Source: Bostrychus sinensis (lineage: Eukaryota > Chordata > Actinopteri > Gobiiformes > Eleotridae). Taken from it: DNA of 64,000 nucleotides. The position numbers and the translations under genes were made by a program. The stretch lies in assembly GCA_020698575.1 (NCBI GenBank), contig CM036251.1:1630288-1694287 (forward strand), given 5' to 3'. Each line of letters opens with the position of its first letter. Position 1 is the first letter of the stretch. Shown piece after piece: positions 11,126-24,230 of this stretch. Under the pieces are notes generated by a model that worked only from the letters and a program-made list of their open reading frames with translations, was not told where the DNA came from and searched no databases.

Positions 11126-11248
11126 ATTTACGATAACTAACACAGTTATGGTGAGATTTTGGTGACAGGTTGAGTTAAGGTGAGGTGTCCTGGGCCTGTC
11201 CCATCAGGAGGGGGTCCAGGGAAGACCCAGGACACACAGGAGGGACTA

Positions 11249-12378
11249 AGGGCCAGATTTACTAAGATGGTGCTAAATTGCAAGCGCAGATTGAAAAATA
11301 GTGTTTGCTGTTTGTGAGCGTGTTGTGATCTACGAAGAGAAACTGCGCAAGTAACCGCTGCTGGAAATCTGATGTAAAGGAGAATTTTGTGTGAGCATAG
11401 ACGCAGCAATAACAGGAGCGGAGTCACTGTAGCAGCTTCCTACAGAGAAGCAACACAAAAGTCCAACCTGAGAGTCATAACAGGACCACACTGACTGTAG
11501 CTGTCTTTGAGGAATCATCATTGCACTGTAATCCATTTCACTTTCTTCTCTTAACTTTGCGGAGTCCGTCCTTGTTAAATGCCTGTCTTATAAGATTCTG
11601 GAGCTGACCACAGTCACATGTTTCCCACAGAGACAGAGGAAAGGTAAAGTCCTGTCACTGTCTGTCAGAGCAGTAACCTTCAAACACAGCCTATAAAATC
11701 AGGTTGGCTTTAGCACTGATGGTGATCACGGAAATATAAAAATTAAAAATATTTCCGATGTCCTCTGGTCGAACATTAAACAGCAGCGCAGCCTTGAGCC
11801 GCTGTGGGTCAGTCAGGCGTCGGAGCGAGCGTCGTGAGGACAAACACAACAGGACTGACTCTGTCCTCACATCACGGCCTTTACGCTGCGTTTAAAGACT
11901 GCTCCATCACCGGAAGGAGTTAGGTTACAGCCAGAAGCCCAGAAACTGGAGCTGTAAAGGCTGCAGTTCAGGGGAGTGCCAGAGAATTAAGGAAAAAGTG
12001 TCACGGGTAAAGTCTGACTCTTTGTTTCCTCCGCCTTTAAATCAACACTTTGCTGTTGTATCTCTGTAAATGAGCGCTGTTAAACTTTTGCACCTGTTCC
12101 TCCAATGCACTAACTTTACAGCAGAATTAGCTTTGTAGTCGTGATAAATCAAATAACAACCACAAAGCAACTTCATTTGCATTTTCTCCACCTTGAATTT
12201 TGCGCATCCTGGTGAAAACGCCTCGTTTTACAGATTCATTGAGTCACAGGAGCAAAATCTGCGCTGCGTTCGTTTTGCTCCTGTGAGAGACGCAAACCTC
12301 AGCTGTGCCTGGGTTTGCTCCACTTTTAGCTCGACTTTTTCAGTTAGCGAGCAGCAAACCTTTGATAAATCTGGCCCT
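11249..12378. mobile_element. candidate non-autonomous DNA transposon with terminal inverted repeats
   Basis: The left end AGGGCCAGATTTACTAA and the right end TTGATAAATCTGGCCCT are inverted repeats of 17 bases with two mismatches, 1.13 kb apart. The sequence between has no transposase and includes several GCGCAGATT-like subterminal words. I see no clear target duplication, so the call rests on the ends alone. From 12379 to 12900 there is nothing beyond poly-T runs and stray 11-mers. Confidence 0.55.
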
Positions 12379-12919
12379 GTGTTTCTCAGCTGGACTGGGA
12401 ACACATCGGGGTAACTCTGAGGGAGCAGGAGGAAGTGTCTGGGGAGGGGGAAGTCTGGGCGTCTCTGCTCAGACTGTTGCCCCTCTGACCCGGCCTTGGA
12501 TCAGTGGAAGAAGATGGATAAAGAAATAATGAGGTTTTGGTATGGATTTGAACATTGTGCGAGTCGTTTTGTCCAGAACTAATCTGGGTTAAGTCCAGCT
12601 TTAGTTTTTTTTTTTATTCGTTCTTCATCCTTTTTTTTTTTTTTGTCCCGTTGTACTCTTCCAGTTCCTGCCAAATTACTCCCTGGTTTAAACTGCGTCT
12701 TTTCCTGGTTTAGCCCTGATTTAGTGCTAATTTATCCCTACAGTTTGTGTTTCCATTCATTTTAAAGAATGTGACGTTGTTTTGGTTCTATCCTGGTTTT
12801 TAGTTTTTGGCTGTTCCTGGTTTAGTCCCAGTTTTGGTCCTGGTTTAGTCCCAGTTTAGCCCAGACCTGAGGCTTCACACTTCACACTTTATTCATCATA
12901 AACCAAAGTCCTCTCTACA

Positions 12920-14062
12920 GACCTGGTTTAGACCTGGTTTAGGCCTGGTTTAGACCTGGTTTAGTCCTGGTTCAGACCTGGTTTAGACCTGGTTTAGACC
13001 TGGTTTAGACCTGGTTTAGACCTGGTTTAGTCCTGGTTTAGACCTGGTTTAGTCCTGGTTTAGTCCTGGTTTAGACCTGGTGGTTTAGTCCTGGTTTAGT
13101 CCTGGTTTAGACCTGGTGGTTTAGTCCTGGTTTAGTCCTGGTTTAGTCCTGGTTTAGACCTGGTTTAGTCCTGGTTTAGACCTGGTTTAGACCTGGTTTA
13201 GACCTGGTTTAGGCCTGGTTTAGTCCTGGTTCAGACCTGGTTTAGACCTGGTTTAGACCTGGTTTAGACCTGGTTTAGTCCTGGTTTAGACCTGGTGGTT
13301 TAGTCCTGGTTTAGTCCTGGTTTAGACCTGGTTTAGTCCTGGTTTAGACCTGGTTTAGACCTGGTTTAGACCTGGTTTAGTCCTGGTTTAGGTCTGGTTT
13401 AGTCCTGGTTTAGACCTGGTTTAGACCTGGTTTAGACCTGGTTTAGTCCTGGTTTAGTCCTGGTTTATCCCTGGTTTAGTCCTGGTTTAGTCCTGGTTTA
13501 GTCCTGGTTTAGTCCTGGTTTAGACCTGGTTTAGACCTGGTTTAGTCCTGGTTTAGTCCTGGTTTAGTCCTGGTTTAGTCCTGGTTTAGTCCTGGTTTAG
13601 ACTTGGTTTAGTCCTGGTTTAGTCCTGGTTTAGACCTGGTTTAGACCTGGTTTAGTCCTGGTTTAGTCCTGGTTTAGACCTGGTTTAGACCTGGTTTAGG
13701 TCTGGTTTAGGTCTGGTTTAGGTCTGGTTTAGTCCTGGTTTAGTCCTGGTTTAGACCTGGTTTAGACCTGGTTTAGGCCTGGTTTAGGCCTGGTTTAGGC
13801 CTGGTTTAGACCCGGTTTAGACCCGGTTTAGGCCTGGTTTAGGCCTGGTTTAGGCCTGGTTTAGTTCTGGTTTAGACCTGGTTTAGGCCTGGTTCAGACC
13901 TGGTTTAGACCTGGTTTAGTCCTGGTTCAGACCTGGTTTAGACCTGGTTTAGACCTGGTTTAGACCTGGTTTAGACCTGGTTCAGACCTGGTTTAGGCCT
14001 GGTTTAGACCTGGTTTAGACCTGGTTCAGACCTGGTTTAGGCCTGGTTTAGACCTGGTTTAG
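12920..14062 (+). repeat. 11-bp minisatellite array (CCTGGTTTAGN), intron 1
   Basis: About 103 units, mainly ACCTGGTTTAG and TCCTGGTTTAG, with GCCTGGTTTAG and ACCCGGTTTAG variants toward the 3' end. Occasional GG insertions (ACCTGGTGGTTTAG) recur. TTTAG in each unit stops all frames. Confidence 0.95.
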
Positions 14063-15760
14063 ATCAGAGAAAGTGGGTTATTCGCTGGAGCGCTGCTAAA
14101 CGCAGCTCGGCTGAAAATAGCAGCGTCTCTGCTTCTTCAGAGCGAACGACTCCAGGCCACGCTTTTGCTCTTCCTTTGGCTGTAACGTCCTCATGGGTTA
14201 GAGCTGGAGAGGGAAGGTTTTCCCAGGTTAACAATGCAGCATTTTAAAGCTAAATGTTAGCAGTTTTAAGCTAACTCAGGATTCTGGCTGGTTGTTACCA
14301 TGGAAACAGCCTCTGTAAGCTTCGCTCTGATGGAGCAGTGTGAAGTCTGCATTTGTTGACAGAGCTTTCTGCCCAAATCTTTAAACGGGACCGGTCTGTA
14401 AACCTCACTTTAGTTTTGATCGCCACAAAAAAAAACTGTGCCGTGATGCTGCGTGGCTAAAGTCGGCAGTAACGGACGATTTGGTCATGTGATGTTTTTA
14501 AATCACCTTCCTGTGAAGCAGCTTGAGCACCATTTGGTTGCTGCAAGGTGCCATACAAATACATTTTGATTGATTAATTCTCCGTTCATCCTAAAGAAAA
14601 CATCTAGAAGTTTGATTCCTGGTCTGGGCTCTACATAAAAGTACACTTTTCTTCTTTTTGTGTAATTTTATGTATTTTTGTTCATTGATGCACCTTTCTT
14701 TGTTCATAGCTTCTCTTTAAAACCTCATATTGTCTTCCCTTTGACCACACTCCTTTAGTGCAGAGGACCATGAGCGCCATGTGCAGAGGAAAACGATGTA
14801 ACGAGCTCTGTGATTGGTCAGAGGCAGCTGACCGTTATTACCACAGGACAGAACGAAACGGAGCAAATGTTTGCGGGACGGCAGCTCACGCTCTCCCAAA
14901 ACGCTTCTGGCAACTTTAGGGTCGCCCAAAAAGTCGCTAAATTTGTCGATAGTCACTTTGTAGGAAAGTAATCACTAAGGCAGTCACTAAAGCTAACTGC
15001 TAGCATTGTTGCGAGCTATGTGTTGCGCGTGTGTTTGACCAATCACAGAGCTCTGCTTTACTTTAGCCAGGACCAGGAACGCCACGGAAAAACTAAAAGC
15101 AGAGGCTAATCGGAGAAGCTAATACGTTTTGCAAACACTTTTCTGAAAAGGTTTGTAAATACATTTAGAAAACGGTTTCCTAAACGGATTAATGAATAAC
15201 GTTATTAATTCTTCTTTTAATAAATAGCAGTTTAATAATAGTAATCCGTTTATTAATTGCTCTTTTAAACACTCAGTTAATAAAAGCTTTATTCCTTTAA
15301 GCATGGCCCTTCATATTTCAGCTCTCCCAGGTCTGGTCTCTCAACTTAAAGCATGAGATATAACATGATCACCCTTATTTTTGTTTCACCTTTTTAGTGA
15401 AGCTGTTTCCATCACATGAACATATATTTGACAATTACCTTTGTATGGACCTCGTACACCTCGTCGTCTTCGTCAGCAGCAGCAGGGATCAGCCTCAGCC
15501 CTGCGGCTCTGACGCCGTGCGGCTCTGACGCCGTGCGGCTCTGTGGTCATGGATCTGAAAAGTGAGACCAGGTATCGCCGCTCGATTCCTGAAGCCACTG
15601 ACGCCGTGAACATTTGACTTAGACCTGGAGAAAATATAAACTTTGATCCTTTACACATCTTACTCTTCACAATCACTGCACAGAGCTGACGATAAACTGA
15701 GCAGCTGCATGGGGCCCCACAGACATGAGAAGGGCCCCCAGGTTTATCTATAACTTGCTG
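14063..15760. other. intron 1 stretch without recognised genes
   Basis: I see no exon. A block at about 14520-14578 (GGTGCCATACAAATACATTT followed by TGATTGATTAA) resembles the 3' tail of fish LINE/SINE elements. A 17-bp unit (TCTGACGCCGTGCGGC) is repeated at about 15507-15543. The remainder is ordinary AT-rich intron. Confidence 0.5.
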
Positions 15761-15972
15761 ATTTAGACCTGGTTTAGTCCTGGTTTAGCCCTGGTTTAGT
15801 CCTGGTTTAGACCTGGTTTAGACCTGGTTTAGACCTGGTTTAGTCCTGGTTTAGTCCTGGTTTAGACCTGGTGGTTTAGTCCTGGTTTAGTCCTGGTTTA
15901 GACCTGGTTTAGTCCTGGTTTAGTCCTGGTTTAGACCTGGTTTAGACCTGGTTTAGTCCTGGTTTAGACCTG
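15761..15972 (+). repeat. short 11-bp minisatellite array (CCTGGTTTAGN)
   Basis: About 19 units of ACCTGGTTTAG and TCCTGGTTTAG with one GG insertion. It is the same family as the larger arrays. Confidence 0.93.
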
Positions 15973-16334
15973 ATTAATTTATTAACTCTGATTAATATCC
16001 TGGTCATAATATTCTGTTGCTAATGCCAGTCATTTTTGAAATGGTTGCGCTGGTGGGGGGCCAGTACAGTTTACATGGGCCCCCCTTGCTAAGTTTGCAA
16101 ATTAAAAATGTCTCACTGCATTCATCCGTCCCCTTAGAAAAAAAAAAATCTGTCAGCGTTTCAAAGAAATTAAAAAAAAAAAAAAAAAAATGACCTCCTG
16201 CCTAGGGCCACCAAATGTTCAGAAGCGGCACTGTCTGGGACCCATTGTTAGAGGAGATACTGCAACTGCGACTGGGCTGTCATTTTTATTATTTTTTAAA
16301 ATTAATAATACAAACAACTACAATGAAAACATAA

Positions 16335-16642
16335 CAATTAGGGCTGCATGATATGGAGGAAACATGTGATATTTGATAACTATGTTGAAAATTGCGATAA
16401 CGATATTATTGCGATATTTGAAAATAGAGCCTACTTTTGGAACATAGTAAGTTAAATTCACTACATTTCACAAAAATTTAAGTTCCTGTATTTACAAGTC
16501 AAAACAGCCACAAAATCAAAACTTAACCCAGACTAAACCAGGAATAAAACAAGGCTAAGCTGTGACTAAATTAATTAAATTACCACTAAAACTGGACTTT
16601 TTAAACATTTTTATTTAGTCACAACACATGTTCTTTTAAGGC
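16335..16642 (+). mobile_element. dispersed AT-rich element, copy 1 (GGGCTGCATGATATGG end)
   Basis: It begins AGGGCTGCATGATATGG, continues through GCGATAACGATATT-type words and ends near CATGTTCTTTTAAGGCT. Copies are at about 29495-29960 (+) and 62155-62590 (-). The word series resembles fish non-autonomous hAT-like elements, but the class is inferred. Its interior contains one copy of the 11-mer (GACTAAACCAGGAATAAA at about 16530). Confidence 0.7.
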
Positions 16643-17598
16643 TAATTTTGCGATTTATAACAACAATAACAAGACAAGTAACAATAAAGAAATTTAGACA
16701 ATTACATGGTACAAACATAAAACTTTTTTACCCATTCAAACAAACCATTTCATCAAAGCGCTGTTTCATTTCACATAAACAATAAACATTTAAATGTCCT
16801 TACCCGTCATTATTGTGGAAACCTGGCCCTCTTTTTCTGTGTCCACCATATATCCTTCTACTTTATAATACTGCTCCCAAAAATGTATAAAATGAGAGTG
16901 AAAAGAATAATCAGATTAACACAGGGCTGTACATTTTAATAAAAACAACACATAATTAAACAACAATAGCAACGATTCATTTTCCTTGCAAAGAGCGCAG
17001 TATGGAAGCATCCATGGAACTGAACCAGGTTCTGACGTTAGCCCCGCCTCTGGCCCAGGTCTGTTTAGTTTAGGCCACGTCTTATGTAACGCGCTGCAAA
17101 TCCTTCTCAATATGAACAAAAGCTTTTTCTATATCTGCATTTATCACCTGCAAAAATAATAATCATTTAGGAATTTAGTGGTTTAAATGAATGAAACCAG
17201 GTCTAAAGTTGGTCTTAACCAGTTATGGCACATAGGCTTTAAAATATAAATAACAGCAAGGTGAATTATTGAGAGGTTCACTGATAAATAATTGATGTTG
17301 GACAGGTGCGAGAGAGAGAGAGAGACCTCTGTTTATCTGTTTGTTTGTTTATTTATCAGAGGTAATAACTCTGATAACAGCTGCTGCGGTCGTTGTTTTA
17401 CTCCAGAAGGGTTAAATGGATGTTTCTGCAATCTCACATGATCAAAATATAAAGACAGATCACAGAAAAGATCACTGATATTTATAAAACACAAAATATA
17501 TAAAAGAAAATACACAAGAAATAGATGTTTTGGAAATTTAGCGACTGGATAAAAGACACAGAGATAAATATAAACCATGACCAAAGAACAACTGAACA
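16643..17598. other. intron 1 stretch without recognised genes
   Basis: AT-rich intron with no exon-like reading frame and no recognised element. A short GAGAGA run is at about 17308-17325. Confidence 0.5.
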
Positions 17599-17679
17599 AG
17601 GACTAAACCAGGTCTAAACCAGGTCTAAACCAGGACTAAACCAGGTCTAAACCAGGTCTAAACCAGGTCTAAACCAGGA
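17599..17679 (+). repeat. small 11-bp array (CTAAACCAGGN orientation)
   Basis: Seven units of CTAAACCAGGT/A, inverted relative to the array that starts 280 bp downstream. Confidence 0.9.
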
Positions 17680-17956
17680 TTCTCTCTTTATTTACGTTGT
17701 GAAAGGTCCAAAACCTAATTCCAGGTCTATGGTTCAGAGCCGAGTCACGGAGCTTTATTTAACTCAGGAAGACCTCAGCACCTGTTCAGAGACCCCTCTA
17801 CTGAGCGCGCTCCGTACACAGGCCCCACTGAGCGCGCTCAGTAGAGACGGGGGGTGAGTGACACGGGACCCTCAGACATGTGCCGCTGAGTCACTGAAAT
17901 TAAGACAGAGCTGCTAAAACTGGAGCTGCTCAGGACTCTGCACTACAGCAGGAAGG

Positions 17957-18676
17957 GCCTGGTTTAGACCTGGTTTAGTCCTGGTTTAGGTCTGGTTTAG
18001 GCCTGGTTTAGTCCTGGTTTAGGTCTGGTTTAGGCCTGGTTTAGCCCTGGTTTAGTCCTGGTTTAGGCCTGGTTTAGTCCTGGTTTAGTCCTGGTTTAGT
18101 CCTGGTTTAGGCCTGGTTTAGTCCTGGTTTAGTCCTGGTTTAGACCTAGTTTTGACCTGGTTTACACCTGGTTTAGCCCTGGTTTAGCCCTGGTTTAGTC
18201 CTGGTTTAGACCTGGTTTAGGCCTGGTTTAGAGCTGGTTTAGCCCTGGTTTAGGCCTGGTTTAGACCTGGTTTAGACCTGGTTTAGAGCTGCCTTAGGCC
18301 TGGTTTAGAGCTGGTTTAGGCCTGGTTTAGAGCTGCCTTAGGCCTGGTTTAGTCCTGGTTTAGAGCTGCCTTAGGCCTGGTTTAGTCCTGGTTTAGATTT
18401 GGTTTAGTCCTGGTTTAGTCCTGGTTTAGATTTGGTTTAGGCCTGGTTTAGTCCTGGTTTAGATTTGGTTTAGTCCTGGTTTAGATTTGGTTTAGGCCTG
18501 GTTTAGTCCTGGTTTAGAGCTGGTTTATTCCTGGTTTATTCCTGGTTTAGCCCTGGTTTAGAGCTGGTTTATTCCTGGTTTAGCCCTGGTTTAGCCCTGG
18601 TTTAGCCCTGGTTTAGCCCTGGTTTAGCCCTGGTTTAGCCCTGGTTTAGCCCTGGTTTAGACCTGGTTTAGTCCAG
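17957..18676 (+). repeat. 11-bp minisatellite array (CCTGGTTTAGN), diverse unit types
   Basis: About 65 units. GAGCTGGTTTA, GATTTGGTTTA and GAGCTGCCTTA variants occur in ordered groups, followed by a uniform CCCTGGTTTAG run at the 3' end, showing local amplification of different variants. Confidence 0.94.
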
Positions 18677-19640
18677 TTTTTGTGTGTGTTGTGTAGCTGT
18701 ATACGATGTTTAACGCTGTCTGCTGGAGTCACTATAGATTTGTATTGATGCGTTCTCTGCGTTAGTTCATTACTGTATTGATACGGACATTGATTTTCTG
18801 AATAGATTTTCTGTTGTTATCTGGTGGAAAACTGGCCACAGCAGTGTTTCCCACAGACTCAGCGAGCTGTGGGTCTGACGCCAGGACACACCTCAGCTTT
18901 ACTGCTCACACCACAGACTTCTGTGTTCAGCTGAAGGCCGTGGTTAAGTTCAGACGAGGAAATAAACTGGTTAAGGTCGGAAAAGACCACTGGACTAAAA
19001 ACTCAAGAAATCCTAACCACACTGGTTAAGGACAGGGTTAGGAATAGTTTACTTAATGTTAGTCTGAGGCAGTGAAATCCAGTTGGTCACATATTTTCTC
19101 CTAAACCGGTTCTGAACCAGGCCTCTCTCTGTGTGGATGGGCTTTAGGAGCGATGTTTCTGATGTTCTGTTGTCTTTTGTGTCTCCTGTTGTGATTGTAG
19201 GTTTTCCTTTTGTGTGCTGCAGAACAGGAACCTGCTGTAAACCACTTTTTTAACTGAGTCAGGCCCAATTATTTGTAACATAAGTGTTGCCTATAATTCT
19301 TTCCTATTAATACATGAAATGAAATGAAATGAAATGAAATGAAACTAACCCAAGCCTTAACCTGTAACCAAATAAACTCAATATTTGGCAAGACAAATTG
19401 ACTTAACAGAAACCAATGGAAAGGAGACAGATGCTGTGTGACCCTGGGTGAAATGCCTGGTTTTTAATTAGTCCTGTCACTTTAAGAGTGTGCTGGCCCC
19501 GCCCACTGCTCTGAGCCTATTGCAGACAGCGAGGTTAAAACCAGCTGTGCTCAAGCCCTCACCACTGCCTCCTGATCATCTTTGAGTTCACACATAAAAT
19601 AAAATATGAGAGGATTTGAGCTCAGAGTGGGAGGACCAGA
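18677..19640. other. intron 1 stretch without recognised genes
   Basis: I see no exon. An (AAATG)n microsatellite lies at about 19315-19342. Confidence 0.5.
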
Positions 19641-21105
19641 AATGATCTCTGAGCTCAAGCACCTACACTGTTTCATGAGCCACATTTAAAGAATATCTAA
19701 CACAGTGAAATTCAATTTGAAAAATTTTAAACAAATACGACCTTTCATAACACTTGGTGCTGCTAGAATGTTTTTCCAGTCAATGATTCTGTCACACATT
19801 GAATATTGTCTTACTGTATTTTGCGGACTGCATGTCGCTCCAGAGAATAAGTGGCAGTAGCCAAAAAATGCAGAAGAAAGAAGAAAAAAACATATATAAG
19901 TCGCATTTTTTGGGGGGAAATTTATTTTACAAAATCCGACACCAAGAACAGACATTTCATGTTGAAAGGAAAGTTATAGTAATAATAGAATAGAGAACAA
20001 CAGCTGAATAGGTGTGCGCTATGCTAACGTAACACATTGATGGTTATTCAGCTACATGAAGCATAAACAACGAACTGAATAGGTGTCTCGTATGTTAACG
20101 TAATATATTAACAGTTATTCACATAACTATAGCATAAAGAACATAATATAACAAGTTCACCAAACTCACCATCTCACTCCTAATCGCTAAATCCTTTAAA
20201 TTCTTCATCCTCGGTGTCGCTTCTGAACAACTCCGCCAACTCCGGAGGTAGACGAAGCGCCGCTTCCTCCTCTGCGTGGCTGTCGTCAGACTCAGCATCA
20301 GTTCCATTTCCAATTATTCCGCTCTTTCTCAGTTGTCTTTATAGCCTAAGTTGTTGTTGGTAATGTTTACATTTTAAATTGTCAGTGGTACAGGTGCAGC
20401 AGATGCTGGGACACAAGCCTAGAGCGCCCCCTAACCAACACCTGAAATATTTTAATATATAAGTCACACCTGAGTATACGTCACACCCCTGGCCAGACGA
20501 TGGAAAAAAGTGAGACTTATAGTCTGGAAAATATGGTACATGTTGGTTGCTGGCAGGTGTAAATACTGCAAAATCATAGAATCACTTTATAAAAAATCAT
20601 TAAAGGTCTTTGATAGAAAACATTCCATGTTTGTAACATTTTAAAAAAGTACAACTTATTGAGCTTTGAGAATTTAAAAAATTTAAATTTGCTTGTTTGA
20701 TGTACAAGGTGTTACATGGACCTGCCCCACCTCCCAGGTCTGACTTTGTTAAAGAAACGTGCTCAGTGTGGTCTCAGGACCAGGGCCTGCTCTGAGGGGA
20801 CTGTCTCAAACAGAAAACCAGGCTTTGGACAAAATGCTCCACTCTCCATCAGTGAGTCTCATTACAAACCTTCAAAACTCACTGTAAGCAGTGATTGAAA
20901 GCAAACCCATCCTGTAACCATTTACTCTTAACTTTTTGGTAATGCACTGTCTGCGATGTGCTCTTATTGTGATTTATTGTCCTTTTCCCAGGGACTGTGG
21001 ATGCAAATTAGCATTGTTGCTATAATCTGGCATAGTTACGTTGAATGGATGTGCATTAATGTGTGCTGTCCCTATCAAATAAATAAATACATAAATAAAT
21101 AAAAT
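19640..21105 (+). pseudogene. LINE C-terminal and 3' end, interrupted by a DNA element
   Basis: Bases 19640-19811 and 20539-21105 together read as the end of a fish non-LTR retrotransposon. The motif IEYCLT sits at the interruption, then comes a region with a VLHGPAPP-like motif, GFGQNA, and a 3' tail of GGGACTG...CCTATCAAATAAATAAATAC. Removing the inserted element joins the two parts in frame. Stops and shifts elsewhere show that it is dead. The clade is not assigned. Confidence 0.6.
19812..20538. mobile_element. TA-flanked DNA transposon derivative, copy 1 (727 bp)
   Basis: The ends TACTGTATTTTGCGG and CTGGAAAATATGGTA are inverted repeats bounded by TA. The interior, read on the minus strand, keeps an acidic tail containing ELAELFRSDTEDEEFKGF, resembling the C-terminus of pogo/Tigger-type transposases. 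It is therefore probably a deleted copy of such an element. A near-identical copy is at 27795-28519. The class is inferred from the TA target and the tail. Confidence 0.72.
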
Positions 21106-21126
21106 AAGTGCTTGTACTAAATGGTG

Positions 21127-21447
21127 GGGGGAGGACAGAGCATAAAATGGCTATTTAGCACAGCTGCTAGCGACATGATGCTAACAGATAGATTTCTGAG
21201 CTGATGCTGCGTAGTGACGGTGGTTTAAGGCTGAAATGATCAGAACGAGTCCGGTGACGGTGTCTGGGCTTTAGAAACGCGCAGGAGCACTTCCTGGTTT
21301 CACTGTGTCTACATAGAGCTGTGAGACCGAGCGTTTTCAGCTCTGGAGAAGGCCAGCGACTCAGCATACAGGATTACTCAAACAGAATACTACTGCAGCT
21401 CTGTTTCTGAGGAGGAGACCACATTAGAACAGGGTTAAAGAGAGGAA
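21127..21447 (-). repeat. dispersed repeat, minus-strand copy (paired with 42826-43148)
   Basis: This is the near-perfect reverse complement of 42826-43148. Both carry the same 66-residue spurious frame beginning MLxRWPSPELKTLGL. A more diverged + strand piece lies at about 22018-22135. No transposase is seen. Confidence 0.85.
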
Positions 21448-24230
21448 CAGGACAGAGGAGAGCTTTAGTGTGACTGCTCCATGTGACTCTGGCTTCAGTT
21501 CTCATTAAGCCGTTTGCTTCCAGCCTGAAAAGTCTCCTCCTTCAGGTCCTGGTTGGTGCAGAACTCAGCATTCGTCCGAGTTGTGGCGGCGTGTCCTGGG
21601 GAGGTCAGAGCTGTTGGATGTGCAGCGGCAGATCTCAGTGTTCGTCTGTGTCAGGGCAGTGGGAGGTCAGTGCTGGGAAGTCTGTGGGATCGATGCGCTC
21701 TGTCAGTCTGAGATCTCTTTAAATGAGATTGGATCAGATAAAAAAAAAAAAAAAAAAAAACCTGCTTAGACCAAACTTTCCTCAGCACTTCTCTAATGGA
21801 GGACTCACTGATGTCTGGTTCAGAGACAGAAGGAGCACTCTCTTCTGGCCTTTCCCTTCTGGGGTCACAACAACAAACCCTCTGTCATTCTAATATTGAT
21901 TTAGAGGTTTTAATCCCTTTCCATTTATCCAGGCTTGGGACCATCATGAATGTTAAGTTGACCCATTAGCATTTTAAAATCTCTATTTTCTCCAAACGTC
22001 CTCCTTCTCTCTGTCGCCACGTTCTAATGTTGTTCCTCATCAGAAACAGACCTGGAGCTGCGTTTTGTTTGAGTAATCCTGTATTCTCTGGCGCTGAGTT
22101 TCTGAGGCCTCAGAACGCACCAGGAAGCACTGACCAATCAACAACAATCCCTCTACATCCAGTCTGCTCTCAGTCATTTATCCAAAAAACGGTGCACAGC
22201 TCTGTTTCCACTGATTCCTCACAGACTTTTTTTACTTTGGGAGGAAAATGGATCAGACACAAAGTTTAAGGAAGAGAAGTTCCTTTTATTCTTTAAATTA
22301 TGTTCAAAAGATGGCAACAGAACTGCTCTCTGCTGCCCTCTTCACCTGTTTCTTTATAGCTCCTGTAGAGTACTTATTAAAAACGTTCTCTTTTAGTCAC
22401 AAAACATTTTTAAAGGCTGTAAACCTTATTATATTATATGCAGTTAGTTACAGTGCTTTTGAGGCGAATCAGGAGCCGTGCACTCTTTGTGGCAGTCCCA
22501 TACCTGGATAAATAGATGGGGATGTGTCAGGAAGGGCGTCAGGTGTATGCCTGCAGTACGTCAAATGAATATGTGAATCAGATGCGTTTTTGAAGGGGGG
22601 TTTGTACCGGTTTTGCTCAGTAAATCCAGTACTGCCTTGACCTAGTCTGGCAAACCAGCCTCTCCTACTTTCTTTTCAAAAGCAGGACAGTCTGGTTCCT
22701 CACTCGGAGGGAAGTGTTTCTCTGCGGTCGATTTGGAACTGGCCTATCACAGCCGTTTATCTGCAGCGCATCTTATGAATGTGGAAGCTAACCAAGGTAG
22801 TGCTGGCTACTGAGCTAATGTAGTAACTTCTCTCTGATTAACAGCGTTTAGGTCTTTCCTTGGTCTCCTGTTGGTTCTGCTGAAGTCCTCGTTGTTGTTC
22901 AGTCCTCTGTAGGATTTTTGTCTTGGTTCTGTTTCCATTTTAACAACAGTAAAGTCCCTCTGACGTCCCACGTAACCACCACATTCAAACAAATCCACTT
23001 TTTCCACAAGTCTTTGTACAGCTGGCTTCTGCTGCTGTCCCTGTTCACAAATAAGGACTGAGCTGCTCACAATACACAGGATTCTGGGGTTTTAGGGGAA
23101 AAAATGGCAAGAATCCATGTTTGTTTGGGTCTGCAGTGCACAGCTTATGTCCCAGTCTTTGTTTCTCTGATTGGTTACATCGCCTGTGATTGTTCTGCTC
23201 AGAGAAACGAAATTTAAGTGAAGGGATACCAGACTAACTTCTTTGAATAGAAAAGGAAAAGAGTTGGTCAGGCAGCTTTGACGTGCACCTTACATCTTTG
23301 AGACCAAGTCATGTCCAGAATCTCTTCCTCTGTCACTGACCTGTCAGGTTTGCGCGCCTCTGTGAACTGACTTCATCTGTTTCCTCTGTGTTGGTTCAGA
23401 AATACCTCTCACTGTCCCTCTGTCACTCTCTCAGACCTAGATTTGCTTTACTTCTGGATTCCTTAGGCTGTGTTTGTTGTCGCTGCAGCGTTAGTGTCTT
23501 TAGCTCCTGCGTTAGTAACCTCAGCTCCCGGCGGAGGAATGTAAACTCGACATGTTTGGAGAGGAACAGGATGAGTCACGGTGAACCTGAGACAATGGGC
23601 CTTTAACAGAGACTCTGTCCTGTCACTCACTGCCTGCACAGGAAAACAGAAACTTTAACTCATTTAAAGTTTCTGTTTTGGTATCGTTATCTGTGGCATG
23701 CAGCCTCAGAGCGTCACAGGCCAGTCAGGGAGGGCATCTGGTGTAAAACCTTGTGCCAGTGATTCTTAAACTTGTCACACCAACTCTGAAAATATTTGGC
23801 TTTCAAAGTACCTCCTTCAGTGCATTAAATAATTGGTATGTCCCGAGAGCGGGCTTAAGGTTTGGTAATAGACCTGGTCTTTAGAAGCAGAGAGGCTAAC
23901 CCTAAAAACATTTATGTTTTCACTGATGTCACTGAGAGAGTAACACTCACTGCTGCAGTTTTCTGGTGTTTTGAACAGACTTTTATAAAAAAAAAAACAT
24001 AACTGTGTAGCATATATAAAAATATATGATGAAAGACAGGGATTAGAAACGTTAAGCTTACAACAGCACCACCAGCCTTGTAAATAAAAACACTTAAAAC
24101 CAATGTCTAAGGAGGGAAAGGTTAACCAGCAGGGACTTTAATAGATAAAGACCACTAAACTCAACTTAAATTAGATTAAAAATAAAGTTCATGAGCAAAA
24201 TTAGACAAAGTAGTATACTGAAAGGCTTCA
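21448..24230. other. intron 1 stretch with SINE scraps, no exon seen
   Basis: It contains a 21-base A run (about 21741-21761) and the diverged repeat piece at 22018-22135. SINE tail-like blocks lie at about 22515-22560 (GTGTCAGGAAGGGCGTCAGG) and 23720-23762 (CAGGGAGGGCATCTGGTG). A block at about 23868-23985 is related to 50782-50900. I see no coding exon. Confidence 0.5.
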